Part shown: piece after piece, positions 41,601-52,042 of the stretch | How positions within the stretch are numbered: position 1 is the stretch's first letter | Layout: every line of letters begins with the position of its first letter | Source of the DNA: Micromonospora sp. WMMD1120 | Lineage (GTDB): Bacteria > Actinomycetota > Actinomycetes > Mycobacteriales > Micromonosporaceae | Assembly: GCF_029626235.1 (NCBI RefSeq) | Contig: NZ_JARUBO010000005.1 | Span: 4,684,001 to 4,748,000 of the forward strand | Length of the DNA stretch: 64,000 nucleotides | Direction of reading: 5' to 3' | Translations under genes and position numbers: made by a program | Notes under the pieces: model-generated | Told to the model about the DNA's origin: nothing | Databases searched by the model: none | What the model saw: only the letters and a program-made list of their open reading frames with translations

Positions 41601-44600
41601 CGTCGAGGCTGCCGCGATCCCGGTTGCCTACCTGACTGCGTACTACGGCTTGTTTGATCTTGCGGGTTTGCGGCGGGGTGAGCGGTTGTTGGTGCATGCG
41701 GCTGCTGGTGGTGTGGGGATGGCGGCGGTGCAGTTGGCGCGGCATGCGGGTGTGGAGGTGTTCGCGACGGCGAGCGCGCCGAAGTGGGACGCGGTGCGGG
41801 GTCTGGGTGTGCCTGATGATCGGATCGCCTCCTCGCGTGACCTCGGTTTCCGGGAGGTGTTCCTGGCGGCGACCGGTGGTGCGGGTGTGGACGTGGTCCT
41901 GGATGCCCTGGCGGGTGAGTTCGTGGACGCGTCGTTGGATCTGTTGCCGCGTGGTGGTCGGTTCGTCGAGATGGGTAAGGCCGACATCCGCGACCCGCAG
42001 GTCGTCGCGGAAACCCACCCCGGGGTCCGTTACCGCTCGTTCGACCTGTTGGAGGCGGGTCCGGAGCGTATTCAGCAGATGTTGTCCGAGATCGTGTCCC
42101 TGTTCGAGCAGGGAGCCTTGACCCACTCGCCGGTGCGGGCGTGGGATGTGCGTCGGGGTGTGGAGGCGTTCCGGTATCTGCGGGAGGGCCGTAACACCGG
42201 CAAGGTGGTGCTGACGGTTCCGGCGCCGTTGGACCCGGATGGCACGGTGCTGATCACGGGTGGCACGGGTGGTCTCGGTGCGGTGTTCGCCCGGCACCTG
42301 GTCACCGCCTACGGTGCCCGGCATCTGGTGTTGGTGAGTCGTCGTGGCACGAAGGCCGAGGGCGCGCGACAGCTCGTTGATGAGCTGACCGGGCTGGGGG
42401 CCAGGGTTCGGGTGGTGGCGTGTGATGTCACCGACCGGGATCAGGTCGCCGGGCTGATCGGTTCCGTCGAGCGGCCGTTGACCGCGGTGATCCACGCGGC
42501 GGGTTTGTTGGATGACGGTGTGGTGCAGTCGTTGTCACCGGAGCAGGTGCGGCGGGTGATGGCCCCGAAGGTCGACGCGGCGGTGCATCTGCACGAGTTG
42601 ACCGCCAGCCTGGAGTTGTCGGCGTTCGTGCTGTTCTCGTCGGTGGCGGCGTTGATCGGCAGCCCCGGCCAGGGTAACTACGCCGCGGCGAATGCGTTCC
42701 TGGACGCGCTCGCGGCCAGTCGCCGGGCGGCCGGGCTGCCGGCCAGTTCGCTGGCCTGGGGTCTGTGGGCGGACAGCACCGGCATGACCGGCGAACTCGG
42801 CGAGGCCGACCTGGCCCGCCTGGAGCGCACCGGCGTCGGCGCGCTCTCGAACGAGCTCGGTGTGGAGCTGTTCGATCAGGCGTTGCGGGTGGATGCGGCG
42901 TTGGTGGTGCCGGTGCGGCTGGAGTTGGGCGCGTTGCGGTCGCAGGCGCGGGTGGGGTTGTTGCCGGCGTTGTTGCGTGGGTTGGTGCGGGTGCCGGCGC
43001 AACGTACGGCGGCTGCTGGTTCGTTGGCGCAGCGGTTGGTCGGGGTGTCCGGGGGTGATCGGGAGAGGGTTGTTCTCGATCTGGTGCGGGCGCAGGTGGC
43101 GGCGGTGTTGGGGCACGCCTCGGTGGAGGCGGTGGATCCGGGTCGGGCGTTCAAGGAGTTGGGTTTCGACTCTTTGGCCGCTGTGGAGTTGCGGAATCGG
43201 TTGTCGCAGGTCAGTGGGGTGCGGTTGCCGTCGACGTTGGTGTTCGATCACCCGAGTTCGGTGGCGGTTGCTCGGTTTCTGTTGGCCGAGGTGGGTGTGG
43301 TGGAGCCGGCGGCGGTGGTGGTGAAGTCGCGGCCTCGGCGGGTGGCGGTTGATGAGCCGTTGGCGATTGTGGGGATGAGTTGCCGGTATCCGGGTGGGGT
43401 GGGTTCGCCGGAGGATTTTTGGCGGTTGTTGGTTGAGGGTGGTGACGCGATTTCGGGGTTGCCCGAGGATCGTGGGTGGGATGTGGAGCGGTTGTATGAC
43501 CCGGATCCGGAGCGGTTGGGTTCGGTGTATGCCCGTGGTGGTGGGTTTTTGTCGGGTGCGGGTGATTTTGATGCGGGGTTTTTCGGGATCAGTCCGCGTG
43601 AGGCGTTGGCGATGGATCCGCAGCAGCGGTTGTTGTTGGAGGGTGCGTGGGAGGCGTTCGAGGACGCCGGCATCGACCCGACCTCGCTACGCGGCACGAA
43701 CACCGGCGTCTACTGCGGCGTCATCGCCTCCGATTACGGGCCCCGATCGGCACCCGAGTTGGAGGGCTTCCGGCTAACCGGCGGCACCGCCAGTGTGGTG
43801 TCGGGGCGGGTCGCCTACACGCTCGGCCTGGAAGGCCCGGCGGTGTCGGTGGACACGGCGTGTTCGTCGTCGCTGGTGGCGTTGCACCTGGCCGCGCAGG
43901 CGCTACGGGCCGGTGAGTGCTCGATGGCGCTGGTCGGTGGCGTGACAGTGATGGCCAGCCCGACCCTGCTGCTCGAGTTCAGTCGGCAGCGCGGCCTGGC
44001 CGAGGACGGGCGGTGCAAGTCGTACGCCGCCGGGGCGGACGGGACCGGCTTCTCTGACGGTCTCGGAGTGCTGGTGGTGGAGCGGTTGTCGGACGCGCGC
44101 CGTCATGGTCACCGGGTGTTGGCGGTGGTGCGGGGTAGTGCGATCAACCAGGATGGTGCGAGTAACGGGTTGACCGCGCCGAATGGTCCGGCGCAGGAGC
44201 GGGTGATTCGTCAGGCGTTGGACAGTGCCGGGTTGTCCCCGGCGGACGTCGATGCGGTGGAGGGGCACGGGACGGGGACCCGGTTGGGTGACCCGATCGA
44301 GGCCCAGGCGCTGCTCGCCACCTACGGCCGCGAACGCGAGAACGGTCCGCTGCGGCTCGGCTCGATCAAGTCGAACATCGGTCACACATCAGCCGCCGCT
44401 GGCGTGGCTGGTGTGATCAAGATGGTGTTGGCGATGCGGCACGGCATGCTGCCGGCCACCCTGCACGTAGACGCGCCGTCGCCGCACGTGGACTGGGACA
44501 GCGAGCAGGTCACCCTGCTGACACAGGCCGAGCAGTGGCACAGCGACGGGAAGCGGTTGCGCCGCGCGGGCGTGTCGTCGTTCGGCGTCAGCGGCACCAA

Positions 44601-47600
44601 CGCCCACGTCATCCTCGAAGAAGCACCGCTGGACATCGACGAATCGAACGTCGACAGCGCAGACCCGCAGCACCTGCCGGCGGTGCCGGTCCTGCTCTCT
44701 GGTCGCGGTGCGTCGGCGGTGCGGGCGCAGGCGGAGCGGTTGCGCTCGTTCCTGGTCGGTCAGCCGGATGTTGCTCTGACGGACGTGGGTTGGTCGTCGG
44801 CGACCACGCGGGCGCAGCTGCAGCACCGGGCTGCGGTGGTGGCTGGTGATCGGGAGTCGTTGCTGGCGGGTCTGGCGGCGTTGACTGCGGGTGAACCGGC
44901 TGGCGGGGTGGTGACGGGTTCACCGGTGTCGGGTAAGACGGCGTTCCTGTTCACGGGTCAGGGTGCGCAGCGTGCCTGCATGGGCGTTGCCCTGGCCAGG
45001 GCGTACCCCCGGTTCGCCGAAGCCCTTGATGAGGTGTGTGCCGAGCTCGATCCGATTTTGGGTCGGTCGGTGAAGGATCTGCTGACCGCGTCGGAGGGTT
45101 CGTCTGAGGCGGCTCTGTTGGATGCGACGGAGTTCACGCAGGCGGCGTTGTTCGCCGTCGAGGTGGCCCTGTGCCGGCTGGTGGAGTCCCTGGGCGTGCG
45201 CGCGGACTACCTGATCGGGCATTCGGTGGGAGAGATCGCCGCCGCGCATGTGGCCGGGGTGCTGTCCCTGCCGGACGCCTGCGCGCTGGTGGTAGCGCGG
45301 GGCCGGTTGATGGGGGCCCTGCCTCCTGGTGGTGCGATGGCCGCCGTCCAAGCAGGCGAGGACGAGGTCGTCGCTTCGCTGACCGGGTTCGAGGGTCGAT
45401 TGTCGATCGCGGCGGTGAATGGTCCGCGTGCGGTGGTGGTCTCCGGTGACGCCGACGCCATCGAGCGGTGGCTACCGGCCTGGGAGGGTCGTAAGAGCAC
45501 TCTGTTGCGGGTCAGTCATGCGTTCCATTCGCATCTGATGGATCCGATGTTGGATGAGTTCCGGCGGGTGGTGGGCGGGTTGACGTTGAACCCGCCGAAG
45601 GTGGCGGTGGTGTCGAACCTGACCGGGCGGGTCGTCGGTCAGGAGTTGACCGATCCGGGGTATTGGGTGGCGCACGTGCGTCAGCCGGTGCGGTTCTTCG
45701 ACGGTGTGACCACTCTGCACGGGTTGGGGGTGCGGCGGTGGTTGGAGCTGGGGCCGGATGCGGTGTTGACCGCGATGACCCGCCACTGCCTCGACACCGT
45801 CGACGAGTCGGGTGTCGTGTTCGCCGCCGCTCTGCGGGCCCGGCATCCGGAGCCGGACACGTTCGCCGGGTTCCTGGCCCAGGCGCACGTCAGCGGCACC
45901 GACATCGACTGGCCGGCCTTCTACGCGGGCACCCACCCGCAACGGGTGGACCTGCCGACGTACGCGTTCCAGCACCAGCGGTACTGGTTGATGCCGGGCA
46001 CGACGGCAGGCGACGCTGCCGCTGTCGGGTTGGGGCGTCTCGATCACCCGCTGCTCGGGGCCGCCGTACCGGTGGGGGACCGGGACGAGTGGCTGTTCAC
46101 CGGGCGGATTTCCCGGGATACCGCGCCGTGGGTGGGCGATCATGCGGTGTTCGGGATGGTGATCGTGCCGGGTACGGCGTTGGTGGAGTTGGCGTTGACC
46201 GCTGGCCGGTACGTGGGGTGTCCGGTGGTGGAGGAGTTGGTGCTGGAGGCGCCGCTGCTGCTGGCTGAGCACGCGGTGGCGCAGCTCCAGGTCACCGTGG
46301 GTGAGTCTGACGACGATGGTCGCCGGGAGGTGGCTGTCTACTCGCGTGCGGAGAGCACTGGTGATCATCCAGAGCGGGTGGTGACGTGCCACGCCCGGGG
46401 CTGGCTCGCCACCCAGGCGGCACCCGTCACGGCCTTCGGCGCCCAGTGGCCGCTGGCAGGTGCCAAGCCGGCGACGGTCGACACGCTCTACGACCGGCTG
46501 GCCGACGCCGGCTACGAGTACGGCCCGATGTTCCAGGGGCTGCGGGCCGCGTGGCACGCCGGGGAGGACATCTACACCGAGGTGGCGCTCCCCGAGGACG
46601 CTGCCGGTGACGGGTTCGCTGTCCACCCTGCCCTGTTCGACGCGGCGCTGCACGGTGGGCTGATCGGCAAGGACGCCGGCTCCTCCGCGGATCTGCCGTT
46701 CTCCTGGTCCGGCGTACGTCTGGGCTCCGGTGGTGGCTCCCGGGTACGGGTCCGGATCAGCCCCGCGGAGGGCTCCGCGCTGCGGGTCGACGTGACCGAC
46801 GAATCCGGGGCGCTCGTCGTGAGTGTCGCGAAACTGGCGGTACGTCCGGTCGACCCGGCGCAGTTGCAGGGCGCCCAGGATGGCGGGCAACGGTCGCTGT
46901 TCCGGCTTGACTGGACGCCGGTACCGATCGCGAACGGCGTACCGGTCCGGGTCGCGCTCGTCGGTGACGTCAGCGGATCGGGCGACAGGTTCACGGACCT
47001 GGACGCGCTGCGGCAGGCGATCACCGACGGCACACCGGCACCGGACGCGGTAGTGGTCGCGATCGGCCCTCCGGCGACCACCGATGACGTGCCGCTGGCC
47101 GGCCGGACCAGCGCAGCCGAGACGCTGGCGCTGCTGCAGGGGTGGTTGGCCGACGAGCGGTTCGTCGACGCGCGGCTGGTCGTGCTGACCCACGACGCTG
47201 TGGCGGTCGGCGGTGAGTCGCCGGATCTGGCGGTGGCTCCGGTGTGGGGTTTGGTGCGGAGCGCGCAGTCGGAGCATCCGGGTCGGTTCGTGTTGGTGGA
47301 TGTCGATGGTGGCGAGGTGCCGGACTGGGCCGGGGTGCTCGGTGCGGACGAGCCGCAGCTCGCTGTGCGGGCTGGTCGGTTGTTGGCGCCTCGGTTGGGT
47401 CGGGCGCCGTCGGCACCGCGCGGCGGGGCGTGGCGGCTGTCGGTGGCACGCAAGGGTTCCCTGGACGGTCTCGCGATCACCGCGTCGGCGCCCGACCGTC
47501 CGCTGGAGGCTCACGAGGTACGCATCGGCGTACGCGCGGCGGGTCTGAACTTCCGCGACGTGCTGATCGCCCTCGGCCTCTATCCCGGAGACGCGGAGAT

Positions 47601-50316
47601 GGGCACCGAGGCGTCAGGTGTCGTGCTCGAGGTCGGCGCCGACGTGCACGACCTGGCGCCGGGTGACCGGGTGATGGGCCTGGTCATGGACGCGTTCGGC
47701 ACCCGGGCCGTCTCCGACCGGCGGATGGTGGTGCCGATGCCGGCGGGGTTCTCGTTCGTCGAGGCGGCGGCGGTGCCGTTGGTGTTCCTGACTGCGTACT
47801 ACGGCTTGTTTGATCTTGCGGGTTTGCGGCGGGGTGAGCGGTTGTTGGTGCATGCGGCTGCTGGTGGTGTGGGGATGGCGGCGGTGCAGTTGGCGCGGCA
47901 CGCGGGTGTGGAGGTGTTCGCGACGGCGAGCGCGCCGAAGTGGGACGCGGTGCGTGGCTTGGGTGTGCCCGATGATCGGATCGCCTCCTCGCGTGACCTC
48001 GGTTTCCGGGAGGTGTTCCTGGCGGCGACCGGTGGTGCGGGTGTGGACGTGGTCCTGGATGCCCTGGCGGGTGAGTTCGTGGACGCGTCGTTGGATCTGT
48101 TGCCGCGTGGTGGTCGGTTCGTCGAGATGGGTAAGGCCGACATCCGCGACCCGCAGGTCGTCGCGGAAACCCACCCCGGGGTCCGTTACCGCTCGTTCGA
48201 CCTGTTGGAGGCGGGTCCGGAGCGTATTCAGCAGATGTTGTCCGAGATCGTGTCCCTGTTCGAGCAGGGAGCCTTGACCCACTCGCCGGTGCGGGCGTGG
48301 GATGTGCGTCGGGGTGTGGAGGCGTTCCGGTATCTGCGGGAGGGCCGTAACACCGGCAAGGTGGTGCTGACGGTTCCGGCGCCGTTGGACCCGGATGGCA
48401 CGGTGCTGATCACGGGTGGCACGGGTGGTTTGGGTGCGGTGTTCGCCCGGCACCTGGTCACCGGTCACGGTGCCCGGCATCTGGTGTTGGTGAGTCGTCG
48501 CGGCCTGGCCGCCGAGGGCGCGCGGCAGCTCGTTGATGAGCTGACCGGGCTGGGGGCCAGGGTTCGGGTAATGGCGTGTGATGTCACGGACCGGGATCAG
48601 GTCTCAGACCTGATCGGGTCGGTGGATCGTCCGTTGACCGCGGTGGTTCATGCGGCGGGTTTGTTGGATGACGGTGTGGTGGAGTCGTTGTCACCGGAGC
48701 AGGTGCGGCGGGTGATGGCCCCGAAGGTCGACGCCGCTGTGCATCTGCACGAGTTGACCGCCGGGCTGGGGTTGTCGGCGTTCGTGGTGTTCTCGTCGGT
48801 GGCGGCGTTGATCGGTAGTCCGGGTCAGGGTAACTACGCGGCGGCGAACGCGTTCCTGGACGCATTGGCGGCGAGTCGCCGGGCGGCCGGGCTGCCGGCG
48901 ACGTCACTGGCCTGGGGCCTCTGGGCCGAGGCCGGTATGGCTGGTGGCTTGGACGAGGCGGACCTGGCCCGGCTGGAGCGCACCGGTATCGGCGCGCTGT
49001 CGAACGAGCGTGGCCTGGAGCTGTTCGACACGGCCCAGCAGCTCGACGAGGCGCTGCTCGTCCCGGTCCAGCTCGACACCGGAGCGCTGCGCGCCCAGGC
49101 CCGCTCCGGCATGCTGCCGGCGCTGCTGCGCGGACTGGTTCAGGCAGCGGAGCAGCGCGGCTCCACGGCTACTGGTTCGTTGGCACAGCGGTTGGTCGGG
49201 GTGTCCGAGGACGATCGGGATCGGATCGTGTCGGAGCTGGTACGGGCGCAGGTGGCGGCGGTGCTGGGGCACGCCTCGGCCGAGGCGGTCGATCCGGATC
49301 GGGCGTTCAAGGAGCTGGGCTTCGACTCCCTGGCCGCCGTCGAGTTGCGGAACCGGTTGACGCAGGTCAGCGGGGTGCGGTTGCCGTCGACGTTGGTGTT
49401 CGACCACCCGACCTCGGCAGCCGTCACCCAGCTCCTGCTGGCCGAGGTGGGTGCTGCCGACGTGCGGACCGTACCGGTCGAGGTCGGCGTCAGGCAGGGC
49501 GAACCGGGCACGTTCGGCACGCTCCTGCGCCACGCGTACGCGGCAGGGTCGATCGCGCAGACGGTGTCGTTGCTGACCGAGGCGTCCCGGTTCCGTCCCG
49601 CCTTCGCCTCGTCCAAGGAACTGGGTGACGACGGCGGATACGTCGTCCGGCTGACCACGGGCAGTGCCCTGCCGAAGCTCGTCTGTCTACCGTCCTTCGT
49701 GGTCGGCTCCAGCCCGCACCAGTTCATGCGGTTCGCCGAGCGTTTCGAGGGCGTACGGGACGTCTTCGCCTGCTCGCTGCCGGGGTTCCGGAGCACCGAG
49801 CCGGTCCCGGCCACGTGGGACGCCGCCATCGAGGTCCTGGCGGGGTCGATCCGTCAGGTGGTCGGTGACGATCCCTTCGTGCTGGTCGGCTATTCGACGG
49901 GAGGCGTCATCGCCCACTCCCTGGCTGCCTGGTTCGAGGAGAGGGGCCTCGTACCCGAGGGTGTCGTCATGATCGATACCCCGATGCCGCAGAGCGGGGA
50001 GGTGACCGACCGGGTCTTCTCCCTGGTGATGACCGAGATCCTCGACCGCGAGAGCGACGCCCAGGTGATCGACGACGCCAGCTGGCTCACCATGGGCGCC
50101 TACATGCGGCTGTTGGCCGAGCACCGCCCCGAGCGGATCGCCGCGCGGAGCCTGTTGATCCGTGCGGGCCGACCGCTCGGTGGGAGCGCCGGAGCCGACT
50201 GGCCGGCGTGGGACGTCACCGACGATCACGTCGTGGTGGCCGGTGACCACTTCGCGCTGATCGAAACCGCCGCCCGGGCGACCTCGGAGGCGACCGAAGG
50301 ATGGATGAGGGTGTGA
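26626..50316 (+). CDS. Type I modular polyketide synthase PKS-C: modules 4-7 and terminal thioesterase
   Basis: 7896 residues. An N-terminal docking helix (1-34) is followed by module 4 KS-AT-DH-KR-ACP (C204, S657, HAFH 755, H963/D1132, KR from 1404, S1715); module 5 KS-AT-DH-KR-ACP (C1946, S2399, HAFH 2497, H2705/D2871, KR from 3143, S3453); module 6 KS-AT-DH-ER-KR-ACP (C3686, S4140, HAFH 4238, H4448/D4617, KR from 5206, S5516); module 7 KS-AT-DH-ER-KR-ACP (C5746, S6200, HAFH 6298, H6506/D6672, KR from 7258, S7568); TE 7630-7896. All four ATs are malonyl-type. It adds four C2 units: two conjugated alkenes, then two saturated units, and releases the chain. It begins three bases after the PKS-B stop; GGAGGTG at 26610-26616 inside PKS-B is the likely ribosome-binding site, implying translational coupling. 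Many long stretches are near-identical repeats, so assembly errors should be excluded. Confidence 0.97.
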   Translation: MAADQKSLIEALRKSLKETERLRQQNRLLLAQSTEPLAIVGMSCRYAGGATTPEDLWRLLDEGRDAIGGLPEDRGWDLDRLYDPDPERVGTVYARGGGFLKAVGDFDADFFGISPREALAIDPQQRLMLETAWEALENAGIDPTSLRGSSTGVFCGAGTSSYGGSTTPEVEGFRLTGTTTSVVSGRVAYSLGLEGPAVTVDTACSSSLVALHMAVQALRAGECSTALVGGVTVLSSPFLLLEFSRQRGLAVDGRCKPYAAAADGTGFSDGAGMLVLERLSEARRRGHRVLAVVRGSAVNQDGASNGLTAPNGPSQERVIRQALESAGLTPADVDAVEGHGTGTRLGDPIEAQALLATYGRERENGPLRLGSIKSNIGHTSAAAGVAGVIKMVLAMRHGRLPATLHVDAPTPHVDWDSGEVRLLTQAEQWESTAERPRRAGVSSFGISGTNAHVILEEAPVDGEAPVERPVGRPVGVVPVLVSGRGDVAVRGQAQRLRSFLVDRPGVALVDVGFSAATSRAHLSHRAAVVAGDRDALLAGLAALAAGEPAGRVVVGSPVSGRTAFLFTGQGAQRPRMGVALAEVYPRFAEALDEVCAELDPRLGRSVKGLLVAAEGSSEAGLLDATQFTQAALFAVEVALFRLVESLGVRADFLIGHSVGEIAAAHVAGVLSLADACELVVARGRLMGALPAGGGMAAVQAGEDEVVASLAGFAGRLSIAAVNGPRAVVVSGDADAIERWLPVWEGRKSSVLRVSHAFHSHLMDPMLDGFRRVVGGLTLNPPKVAVVSNLTGRVVGQELTDPGYWVAHVRQPVRFFDGVTTLRGLGVRRWLELGPDAVLTAMTRHCLDTVDESGVVFAAALRARHPEPDTFAGFLAQAHVSGTDIDWPAFYAGTHPQRVDLPTYAFQRQRYWISPDAGTSDPGASGLGRIDHPLLAGAVSVGDRDEWLLTGKLSTQTQPWVAEHVLLGNVVVPGTALVELALTAGRHTATPIVEELVIESPLLLQDGIALQVQVTVGEPDDDGRREVAIYTRPENPASQDGSPETTRHARGTLTRTAHSTSPWPAEWPPDGAEPIPVDSLYARLTEIGYDYGPVFQGLRAAWRDGDEIYADVALSDDHVDLARGFGIHPALFDAALQSGAILLSDGEGSPHRMPFSWSGVHLDRQGTSRLRVRVVAVGDSALRLDAVDDTGVAIVSVSSIVTRPVAQAQLESAQAVGRNSLFRVEWAEVSVPDAVESVRVAFVGDGLAGAGERYADLAALEQAVAEGATAPDGVVVMLGGAADGPIDVAARASTETVLALLQGWLASERFAGVRLVVVTREGVAVGGESPDVVVAPVWGLVRSAQSEHPGRFVLVDVDGGVLPDWAGVLGVDEPQLAVRAGRLLTPRLGRVGAVSGASLVLDPDGTVLVTGGTGGLGAVFARHLVTAYGARHLVLVSRRGLTAEGAQQLVDELAGLGASVRVVACDVADRVQVAGLIASVERPLTAVVHAAGLLDDGVVESLSPEQVRRVMAPKVDAAVHLHELTAGLDLSAFVVFSSVAALIGSPGQGNYAAANAFLDALAASRRAAGLPATSLAWGLWADSTGMTGGLSEAELVRLQRMGVSPLSNERGLELFDTAQQLDEALLVPVLLDTGALRVQARSGVLPALLRGLVQSAVKRGSTAVGSLAQRLVGVSEDDRERIVSELVRAQVAAVLGHASVEAVDPGRAFKELGFDSLAAVELRNRLSQVSGVRLPSTLVFDHPSSVAVARFLLAEVGVVEPAAAAVVKSRPRRVAVDEPLAIVGMSCRYPGGVGSPEDFWRLLADGRDAISGLPEDRGWDVERLYDPDPERLGSVYARGGGFLSGAGDFDAGFFGISPREALAMDPQQRLLLEGAWEAFEDAGIDPTSLRGTNTGVYCGVVATDYGPRSTPELEGFRLTGTTSSVASGRVAYSLGLEGPAVSVDTACSSSLVALHLAAQALRAGECSMALVGGVTVMASPFLLLEFSRQQGLAPDGRCKSYASGADGTGFSDGMGLLVLERLSDARRHGHRVLAVVRGSAVNQDGASNGLTAPNGPAQERVIRQALDSAGLSPADVDVVEGHGTGTRLGDPIEAQALLATYGRERANGPLRLGSVKSNIGHASAAAGVAGVIKMVLAMRHQMLPATLHVDAPSPHVDWDSEQVTLLTQAEQWDSEGKRLRRAGVSSFGVSGTNAHVILEEAPVESEVPVERPVGRPVGVVPVLLSGRGDVAVRGQAQRLRSFLVDRPEASVVDVGWSLATSRAHLSHRAAVVAGDRESLLAGLAALAAGEPAGRVVVGSPVSGRTAFLFTGQGAQRPRMGVALAEVYPRFAEALDEVCAELDPRLGRSVRGLLAAAEGSSEAGLLDATQFTQAALFAVEVALFRLVESLGVRADYLIGHSVGEIAAAHVAGVLSLADACELVVARGRLMGALPAGGGMAAVQAGEDEVVASLAGFAGRLSIAAVNGPRAVVVSGDADAIERWLPVWEGRKSTVLRVSHAFHSHLMDPMLDEFRRVVGGLTLNPPKVAVVSNLTGRVVGQELTDPGYWVAHVRQPVRFFDGVSTLHGLGVRRWLELGPDAVLTAMTRHCLDTVDESGVVFAAALRARHPEPDTFAGFLAQAHVSGTDVDWPAFYAGTHPQRVDLPTYAFQHERYWLMPGTDVANAAGAGLGRIDHPLLTAAVRVGDRDKWLFTGRLSQDSAPWVSDHGVLGMVIVPGTALVELAIAAGRHAGSPMVEELVLEAPLVMAEHAAVQIQVTISEAGEDGGREVAIYSRPEGGAEQDATCHARGVLSTDESATAFWVPAEWPPVDAEPIAVDAFYARLAEIGFDYGPVFQGVRAGWRSGDEVYAEVALPEEHAGSARGFGIHPALFDASLHGGLGWLDRGEGSALGLPFSWSGVRFAQGGLAQVRVRISSAGEQALRVDIAGVEDEPVASVGKLAFRPVEQAQLDSAQSAGRNSLFRVEWAEVSVPDAVESVRVAFVGDGLAGAGERYADLAALEQAVAEGATAPDGVVVMLGGAADGPIDVAARASTETVLALLQGWLASERFAGVRLVVVTREGVAVGGESPDVVVAPVWGLVRSAQSEHPGRFVLVDVDGGDVPDWAGVLAVDEPQLAIRDGRLLTPRLGRVGAVSGASLVLEPDGTVLVTGGTGGLGAVFARHLVTAYGARHLVLVSRRGLTADGARQLVDELTGLGATVRVVACDVADRDQVAGLIASVDRPLTAVVHAAGLLDDGVVESLSPEQVRRVMAPKVDAAVHLHELTAGLDLSAFVVFSSVAALIGSPGQGNYAAANAFLDALAASRRAAGLPATSLAWGLWAEAGMAGALDEADLARLERMGTEPLSNELGVELFDQALRVDAALVVPVRLELGALRSQARVGLLPALLRGLVQSVVKRGSAAAGSLAQRLVGVSGGDRERVVLDLVRAQVAAVLGHASVEAVDPGRAFKELGFDSLAAVELRNRLSQVSGVRLPSTLVFDHPSSVAVARFLLAEVGVVEPAAVVVKSRPRRVAVDEPLAIVGMSCRYPGGVGSPEDFWRLLVEGGDAISGLPEDRGWDVERLYDPDPERLGSVYARGGGFLSGAGDFDAGFFGISPREALAMDPQQRLLLEGAWEAFEDAGIDPTSLRGTNTGVYCGVGPSDYAAMPAGSLPEIEGFRLTGSTTSVVSGRVAYTLGLEGPAVSVDTACSSSLVALHLAAQALRTGECSMALVGGVTVLAGPSLLMEFSRQRGLSPDGRCKPYAAAADGTGFSDGMGLLVLERLSDARRHGHRVLAVVRGSAINQDGASNGLTAPNGPAQERVIRQALESAGLSPADVDAVEGHGTGTRLGDPIEAQALLATYGRERANGPLRLGSVKSNIGHASAAAGVAGVIKMVLAMRHGMLPATLHVDAPSPHVDWDSEQVTLLTQAERWDSDGKRLRRAGVSSFGVSGTNAHVILEEAPLDIDESNVDTAEPQHLPAVPVLLSGRGESAVRAQAERLRSFLVGRLEVTVTDAGWSLATSRAHLEHRAAVVAGDRESLLAGLAAVAADGSGVGVVTGSTVSGKTAFLFTGQGAQRPRMGVALAGAYPRFAEALDEVCAELDPRLGRSVRDLLTAPESSSEAALLDATEFTQAALFALEVALYRLVESLGVRADYLIGHSVGEIAAAHVAGVLSLPDACALVVARGRLMGALPPGGAMAAVQAGEDEVLASLTGFDGRLSVAAVNGPRAVVVSGDADAIEQWLPVWQGRKSSVLRVSHAFHSHLMDPMLSEFRQVLDGLTFHPPRIPVVSNLTGQVVGSELADPGYWVAHVRQPVRFFDGVTTLHDLGVRRWFELGPDAVLTAMTRQCLDTDSTDSDETVFAAALRARHPEPDTFAGFLAQAHVSGTAVDWPAFYTGTHPRRVDLPTYAFQRERYWISPGTTTGDAAAVGLGRLDHPLLGAAVPVGDRDEWLFTGRISQDSAPWVRDHGVLGMVIVPGTALVELATAAGRHTGSPVVEELVLEAPLVLAEHAVAQLQVTVGEPDDGGRREIAIYSRPEAADEDGGRVVTCHARGVLGTDESVTAYWAPDEWPPADAEPIDVDALYARTAEVGFDYGPAFQGVRAGWRSGDEVYAEVALPEEHAGAARGFGIHPALFDASLHGGLGWLDQGEGSSSGLPFSWSGVRFAQGGLAEVRVRVRSAGEQALRVDIAGVEGEPVASVTKLAFRPVEQQQLDNAQSAGRKSLFQVDWTEITAEPTSGSTAVAFLGDGLAGTGERYADLDAFERAIADGTVTPNGVVVTLDSAAGEPVGTAAHTLTEDALTLLQRWLANEALNNVRLVVVTREGVAVGDGSPDLAVAPVWGLVRSAQSEHPGRFVLVDVDGGDAPDWADVLGADEPQLAVRDGRLLAPRLGRAPSAPTGGTWRLSVERKGSLEGLAITASDADRPLGAHEVRIGVRAAGLNFRDVLNALGLYPEEVPLGTEAAGVVLDVGADVHDLAPGDRVMGLAPHAFGSRAVADRSMIVPMPAGFSFVEAAAIPVAYLTAYYGLFDLAGLRRGERLLVHAAAGGVGMAAVQLARHAGVEVFATASAPKWDAVRGLGVPDDRIASSRDLGFREVFLAATGGAGVDVVLDALAGEFVDASLDLLPRGGRFVEMGKADIRDPQVVAETHPGVRYRSFDLLEAGPERIQQMLSEIVSLFEQGALTHSPVRAWDVRRGVEAFRYLREGRNTGKVVLTVPAPLDPDGTVLITGGTGGLGAVFARHLVTAYGARHLVLVSRRGTKAEGARQLVDELTGLGARVRVVACDVTDRDQVAGLIGSVERPLTAVIHAAGLLDDGVVQSLSPEQVRRVMAPKVDAAVHLHELTASLELSAFVLFSSVAALIGSPGQGNYAAANAFLDALAASRRAAGLPASSLAWGLWADSTGMTGELGEADLARLERTGVGALSNELGVELFDQALRVDAALVVPVRLELGALRSQARVGLLPALLRGLVRVPAQRTAAAGSLAQRLVGVSGGDRERVVLDLVRAQVAAVLGHASVEAVDPGRAFKELGFDSLAAVELRNRLSQVSGVRLPSTLVFDHPSSVAVARFLLAEVGVVEPAAVVVKSRPRRVAVDEPLAIVGMSCRYPGGVGSPEDFWRLLVEGGDAISGLPEDRGWDVERLYDPDPERLGSVYARGGGFLSGAGDFDAGFFGISPREALAMDPQQRLLLEGAWEAFEDAGIDPTSLRGTNTGVYCGVIASDYGPRSAPELEGFRLTGGTASVVSGRVAYTLGLEGPAVSVDTACSSSLVALHLAAQALRAGECSMALVGGVTVMASPTLLLEFSRQRGLAEDGRCKSYAAGADGTGFSDGLGVLVVERLSDARRHGHRVLAVVRGSAINQDGASNGLTAPNGPAQERVIRQALDSAGLSPADVDAVEGHGTGTRLGDPIEAQALLATYGRERENGPLRLGSIKSNIGHTSAAAGVAGVIKMVLAMRHGMLPATLHVDAPSPHVDWDSEQVTLLTQAEQWHSDGKRLRRAGVSSFGVSGTNAHVILEEAPLDIDESNVDSADPQHLPAVPVLLSGRGASAVRAQAERLRSFLVGQPDVALTDVGWSSATTRAQLQHRAAVVAGDRESLLAGLAALTAGEPAGGVVTGSPVSGKTAFLFTGQGAQRACMGVALARAYPRFAEALDEVCAELDPILGRSVKDLLTASEGSSEAALLDATEFTQAALFAVEVALCRLVESLGVRADYLIGHSVGEIAAAHVAGVLSLPDACALVVARGRLMGALPPGGAMAAVQAGEDEVVASLTGFEGRLSIAAVNGPRAVVVSGDADAIERWLPAWEGRKSTLLRVSHAFHSHLMDPMLDEFRRVVGGLTLNPPKVAVVSNLTGRVVGQELTDPGYWVAHVRQPVRFFDGVTTLHGLGVRRWLELGPDAVLTAMTRHCLDTVDESGVVFAAALRARHPEPDTFAGFLAQAHVSGTDIDWPAFYAGTHPQRVDLPTYAFQHQRYWLMPGTTAGDAAAVGLGRLDHPLLGAAVPVGDRDEWLFTGRISRDTAPWVGDHAVFGMVIVPGTALVELALTAGRYVGCPVVEELVLEAPLLLAEHAVAQLQVTVGESDDDGRREVAVYSRAESTGDHPERVVTCHARGWLATQAAPVTAFGAQWPLAGAKPATVDTLYDRLADAGYEYGPMFQGLRAAWHAGEDIYTEVALPEDAAGDGFAVHPALFDAALHGGLIGKDAGSSADLPFSWSGVRLGSGGGSRVRVRISPAEGSALRVDVTDESGALVVSVAKLAVRPVDPAQLQGAQDGGQRSLFRLDWTPVPIANGVPVRVALVGDVSGSGDRFTDLDALRQAITDGTPAPDAVVVAIGPPATTDDVPLAGRTSAAETLALLQGWLADERFVDARLVVLTHDAVAVGGESPDLAVAPVWGLVRSAQSEHPGRFVLVDVDGGEVPDWAGVLGADEPQLAVRAGRLLAPRLGRAPSAPRGGAWRLSVARKGSLDGLAITASAPDRPLEAHEVRIGVRAAGLNFRDVLIALGLYPGDAEMGTEASGVVLEVGADVHDLAPGDRVMGLVMDAFGTRAVSDRRMVVPMPAGFSFVEAAAVPLVFLTAYYGLFDLAGLRRGERLLVHAAAGGVGMAAVQLARHAGVEVFATASAPKWDAVRGLGVPDDRIASSRDLGFREVFLAATGGAGVDVVLDALAGEFVDASLDLLPRGGRFVEMGKADIRDPQVVAETHPGVRYRSFDLLEAGPERIQQMLSEIVSLFEQGALTHSPVRAWDVRRGVEAFRYLREGRNTGKVVLTVPAPLDPDGTVLITGGTGGLGAVFARHLVTGHGARHLVLVSRRGLAAEGARQLVDELTGLGARVRVMACDVTDRDQVSDLIGSVDRPLTAVVHAAGLLDDGVVESLSPEQVRRVMAPKVDAAVHLHELTAGLGLSAFVVFSSVAALIGSPGQGNYAAANAFLDALAASRRAAGLPATSLAWGLWAEAGMAGGLDEADLARLERTGIGALSNERGLELFDTAQQLDEALLVPVQLDTGALRAQARSGMLPALLRGLVQAAEQRGSTATGSLAQRLVGVSEDDRDRIVSELVRAQVAAVLGHASAEAVDPDRAFKELGFDSLAAVELRNRLTQVSGVRLPSTLVFDHPTSAAVTQLLLAEVGAADVRTVPVEVGVRQGEPGTFGTLLRHAYAAGSIAQTVSLLTEASRFRPAFASSKELGDDGGYVVRLTTGSALPKLVCLPSFVVGSSPHQFMRFAERFEGVRDVFACSLPGFRSTEPVPATWDAAIEVLAGSIRQVVGDDPFVLVGYSTGGVIAHSLAAWFEERGLVPEGVVMIDTPMPQSGEVTDRVFSLVMTEILDRESDAQVIDDASWLTMGAYMRLLAEHRPERIAARSLLIRAGRPLGGSAGADWPAWDVTDDHVVVAGDHFALIETAARATSEATEGWMRV
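26728..31890 (+). other. Module 4: KS-AT(malonyl)-DH-KR(B-type)-ACP
   Basis: The DH reads [11 protein letters not shown] (H963) and [12 protein letters not shown] (D1132), a slightly different but complete catalytic pair. KR GLLDD; ACP S1715. Expected to leave an E alkene (C8=C9 of the final chain). Confidence 0.9.
31954..37110 (+). other. Module 5: KS-AT(malonyl)-DH-KR(B-type)-ACP
   Basis: KS C1946, AT HAFH 2497, DH H2705/D2871, ACP S3453; no ER. Gives the second alkene of a conjugated diene (C6=C7). The DH-KR linker at about 35480-35910 repeats that of module 4 (30262-30690) almost base for base. Confidence 0.9.
37165..43300 (+). other. Module 6: KS-AT(malonyl)-DH-ER-KR(B-type)-ACP
   Basis: Complete reductive loop; KS C3686, AT HAFH 4238, DH H4448/D4617, ER with [10 protein letters not shown] (Y4934), ACP S5516. 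The AT (38440-39700) is a more GC-rich version than those of the loading module and modules 1, 4 and 5. Confidence 0.9.
43354..49450 (+). other. Module 7: KS-AT(malonyl)-DH-ER-KR(B-type)-ACP
   Basis: Complete reductive loop; KS C5746, AT HAFH 6298, DH H6506/D6672, ER Y6986, ACP S7568. Its AT is chimeric: the 5' part resembles module 6 (shared linker LDIDESNVD), while from about 45505 it matches the loading-module, module 1, 4 and 5 type. Confidence 0.9.
49510..50313 (+). other. Terminal thioesterase domain
   Basis: An alpha/beta-hydrolase fold with nucleophile S7757 in VGYSTGG, D7784 in MIDTPMP and H7875 in GDHFALIE. It is fused behind the last ACP and should release the chain. Because no module is predicted to leave a hydroxyl, hydrolysis to a free acid is the default expectation, unless a hydroxyl is installed before release. 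Confidence 0.9.
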
Positions 50317-50368
50317 GTGACACGAGCCGTTCCACCACCACGTGATGTTCGAGAAGGGATACCAGGAG

Positions 50369-51877
50369 ATGGATGTTTCCAAGCCGACCCTTGACGGGGC
50401 GCCGGACAGCCAAGCGGGCCAGGGCGTGACAGCGGCCGCGCCGGCTGAGCGGTGTCCGGTCGACCACACCGCGGCTGGCTCGGCCGCACCGAAGGCCGCC
50501 GCCGCGCCGCAGCGGGCGCCGATCCCTGCCGAGTCGCTTCCGGGGTCGAACAAGCACGCCCTGCGGCAGCTCGTCTCGTACTGGCGGCGGCCGGCCGCCT
50601 TCGTGGAGGAGAACCACAAGAAGTACGGCAGCCGCTTCAAGGTCAGCATCAGGATCCCTCCCCGGGCCGTCTACGTGATCTCGGACCCGGACGAGGTTCG
50701 GCAGATGTTCCTGGCTCCGGCCGACGTCCTGCACACCGGCTACGGCTCGGCGACCCTGGAGAAGTACTTCGGCCAGACCGGGCTCGCGTGGCTCGACGAG
50801 GAGGAGCACCGCATCCGCCGCAAGCTGCTGATGCCGAGCTTCCACGGCTCGGCGCTGGAGCGCATCGGGGCCTCGATCGTCGAGATGGCCAAGAAGGACA
50901 TCGCCGGCTGGCAGACCGGGCAGGCCGCCCCGCTGCATCCTCTGATCCACCGGTTCACGCTCAACGTCATCCGCGAGGTGATCTACGGCCGGGTCGTGCC
51001 GAAGCAGTGGCCGGCACTGCTTGACCTGTTGACCGGGATGATGCGCTTCAACGACAGCGTCGGCTCGGCGATGATGATCCACAAGATGCCGCCGGCCGCG
51101 GTGAAGGTGCTGACCGCGTTCCGGCCCCTCGGTCTGCACACCTTCCTCCAACTGCGGGAGAAGGCCGATGCGCTGATCATGGAGACCATCGAGGACCGGC
51201 GTAGGTCGGGCGAGGCCGGTGACGACATGCTGGCCGTGCTCCTCGGTATCACCCACGAGGACGGCTCCCCGCTGAGCATGCAGGAGGTGCGCGACGAGAT
51301 GATGACGATCTTCCTCGCCGGCACCGAGACGACCGTCGCGGCCATCACCTGGGCCTTCGAGTACCTGAGCCACGCCACCGAGGCCCGGGAGCGGCTGGTC
51401 GCCGAGATCGACGCGGGGGAGAGCGACGACTATTTGACCGCCACTGTCAACGAGGTGCTGCGTCTGCGGCCGTCGATCCCGCAGATCATCCCCCGCGAGG
51501 TGATGAAGCCGATCGAGATCGGTGGGGTGCGGTACGAGCCCGGGATGCACCTGTGGGCCAGTGCCTACCTGATGAACCGGGACCCCAATCTCTACGCGGA
51601 CCCCGAGGTGTTCCGTCCGGAGCGGTTCCTCGGCGTCAAGCCCGGCACCTACACCTGGATTCCGTTCGGTGGCGGTCGCATCCGCTGCCTCGGTGACCGG
51701 ATCGCCCTGATGGAGATGAAGACCGTGATCCGCGAGGTGTTGAGCCGGTACGAGCTGCACCGGGCCGACCCGCGTCCCGAGGGCACCCGGAGCCGGATCG
51801 TCGTCACCGTCCCCGAGCACGGCGCGCGCCTCATCCTGCGGCCCCGGGAAGCGCGGGTCGGCACGGCCGGAGTCTGA
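50369..51877 (+). CDS. Cytochrome P450, long (~500 aa) fatty-acid-hydroxylase-like type
   Basis: 502 residues with all P450 hallmarks: I-helix oxygen-binding AGTETT (317-322), ExxR (E362-R365 in NEVLRLRP), FRPERF, and the heme loop FGGGRIRCLGD with C440 as axial thiolate. It is longer than the ~400-residue P450s usual in actinomycete pathways. The RRKLLMPSFHG segment and the AxMEMKTVIREVL ending recall CYP110/CYP4-like fatty-acid hydroxylases; this is recalled family resemblance, not a search result. The start at 50369 has GAAGGGA nine bases upstream; in-frame GTG/ATG codons at 50342/50345 have no ribosome-binding site. It starts 52 nt after PKS-C with no terminator between, so it is probably co-transcribed and acts on the polyketide. 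No ferredoxin or reductase gene is nearby, so general cellular partners are implied. Confidence 0.9.
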   Translation: MDVSKPTLDGAPDSQAGQGVTAAAPAERCPVDHTAAGSAAPKAAAAPQRAPIPAESLPGSNKHALRQLVSYWRRPAAFVEENHKKYGSRFKVSIRIPPRAVYVISDPDEVRQMFLAPADVLHTGYGSATLEKYFGQTGLAWLDEEEHRIRRKLLMPSFHGSALERIGASIVEMAKKDIAGWQTGQAAPLHPLIHRFTLNVIREVIYGRVVPKQWPALLDLLTGMMRFNDSVGSAMMIHKMPPAAVKVLTAFRPLGLHTFLQLREKADALIMETIEDRRRSGEAGDDMLAVLLGITHEDGSPLSMQEVRDEMMTIFLAGTETTVAAITWAFEYLSHATEARERLVAEIDAGESDDYLTATVNEVLRLRPSIPQIIPREVMKPIEIGGVRYEPGMHLWASAYLMNRDPNLYADPEVFRPERFLGVKPGTYTWIPFGGGRIRCLGDRIALMEMKTVIREVLSRYELHRADPRPEGTRSRIVVTVPEHGARLILRPREARVGTAGV

Positions 51878-51909
51878 TCGCCGGAGGTCACACACCCGGG
51901 ACCAGTGCC

Positions 51910-51943
51910 GGGGCCCTCTTCGGGTCAGCCCGAGGAGGGCCCC
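51910..51943. terminator. Bidirectional terminator between P450 and HelD-like gene
   Basis: A 15-bp stem with a TCAG tetraloop: GGGGCCCTCTTCGGG at 51910-51924 pairs with 51929-51943, with one G-T wobble. It begins 33 nt after the P450 stop and lies between convergent genes, so it can serve both. It marks the likely 3' end of the polyketide transcript. Confidence 0.85.
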
Positions 51944-52042
51944 GCGCGTCGACCGGCCAGCGGACTCCAGCGACCGGCCCGAGCAGGGCGGAAGTGGCCG
52001 GGCGTGCGGCGGCGGTGGCAGACCGGCGCTACCTCGCGGCGC

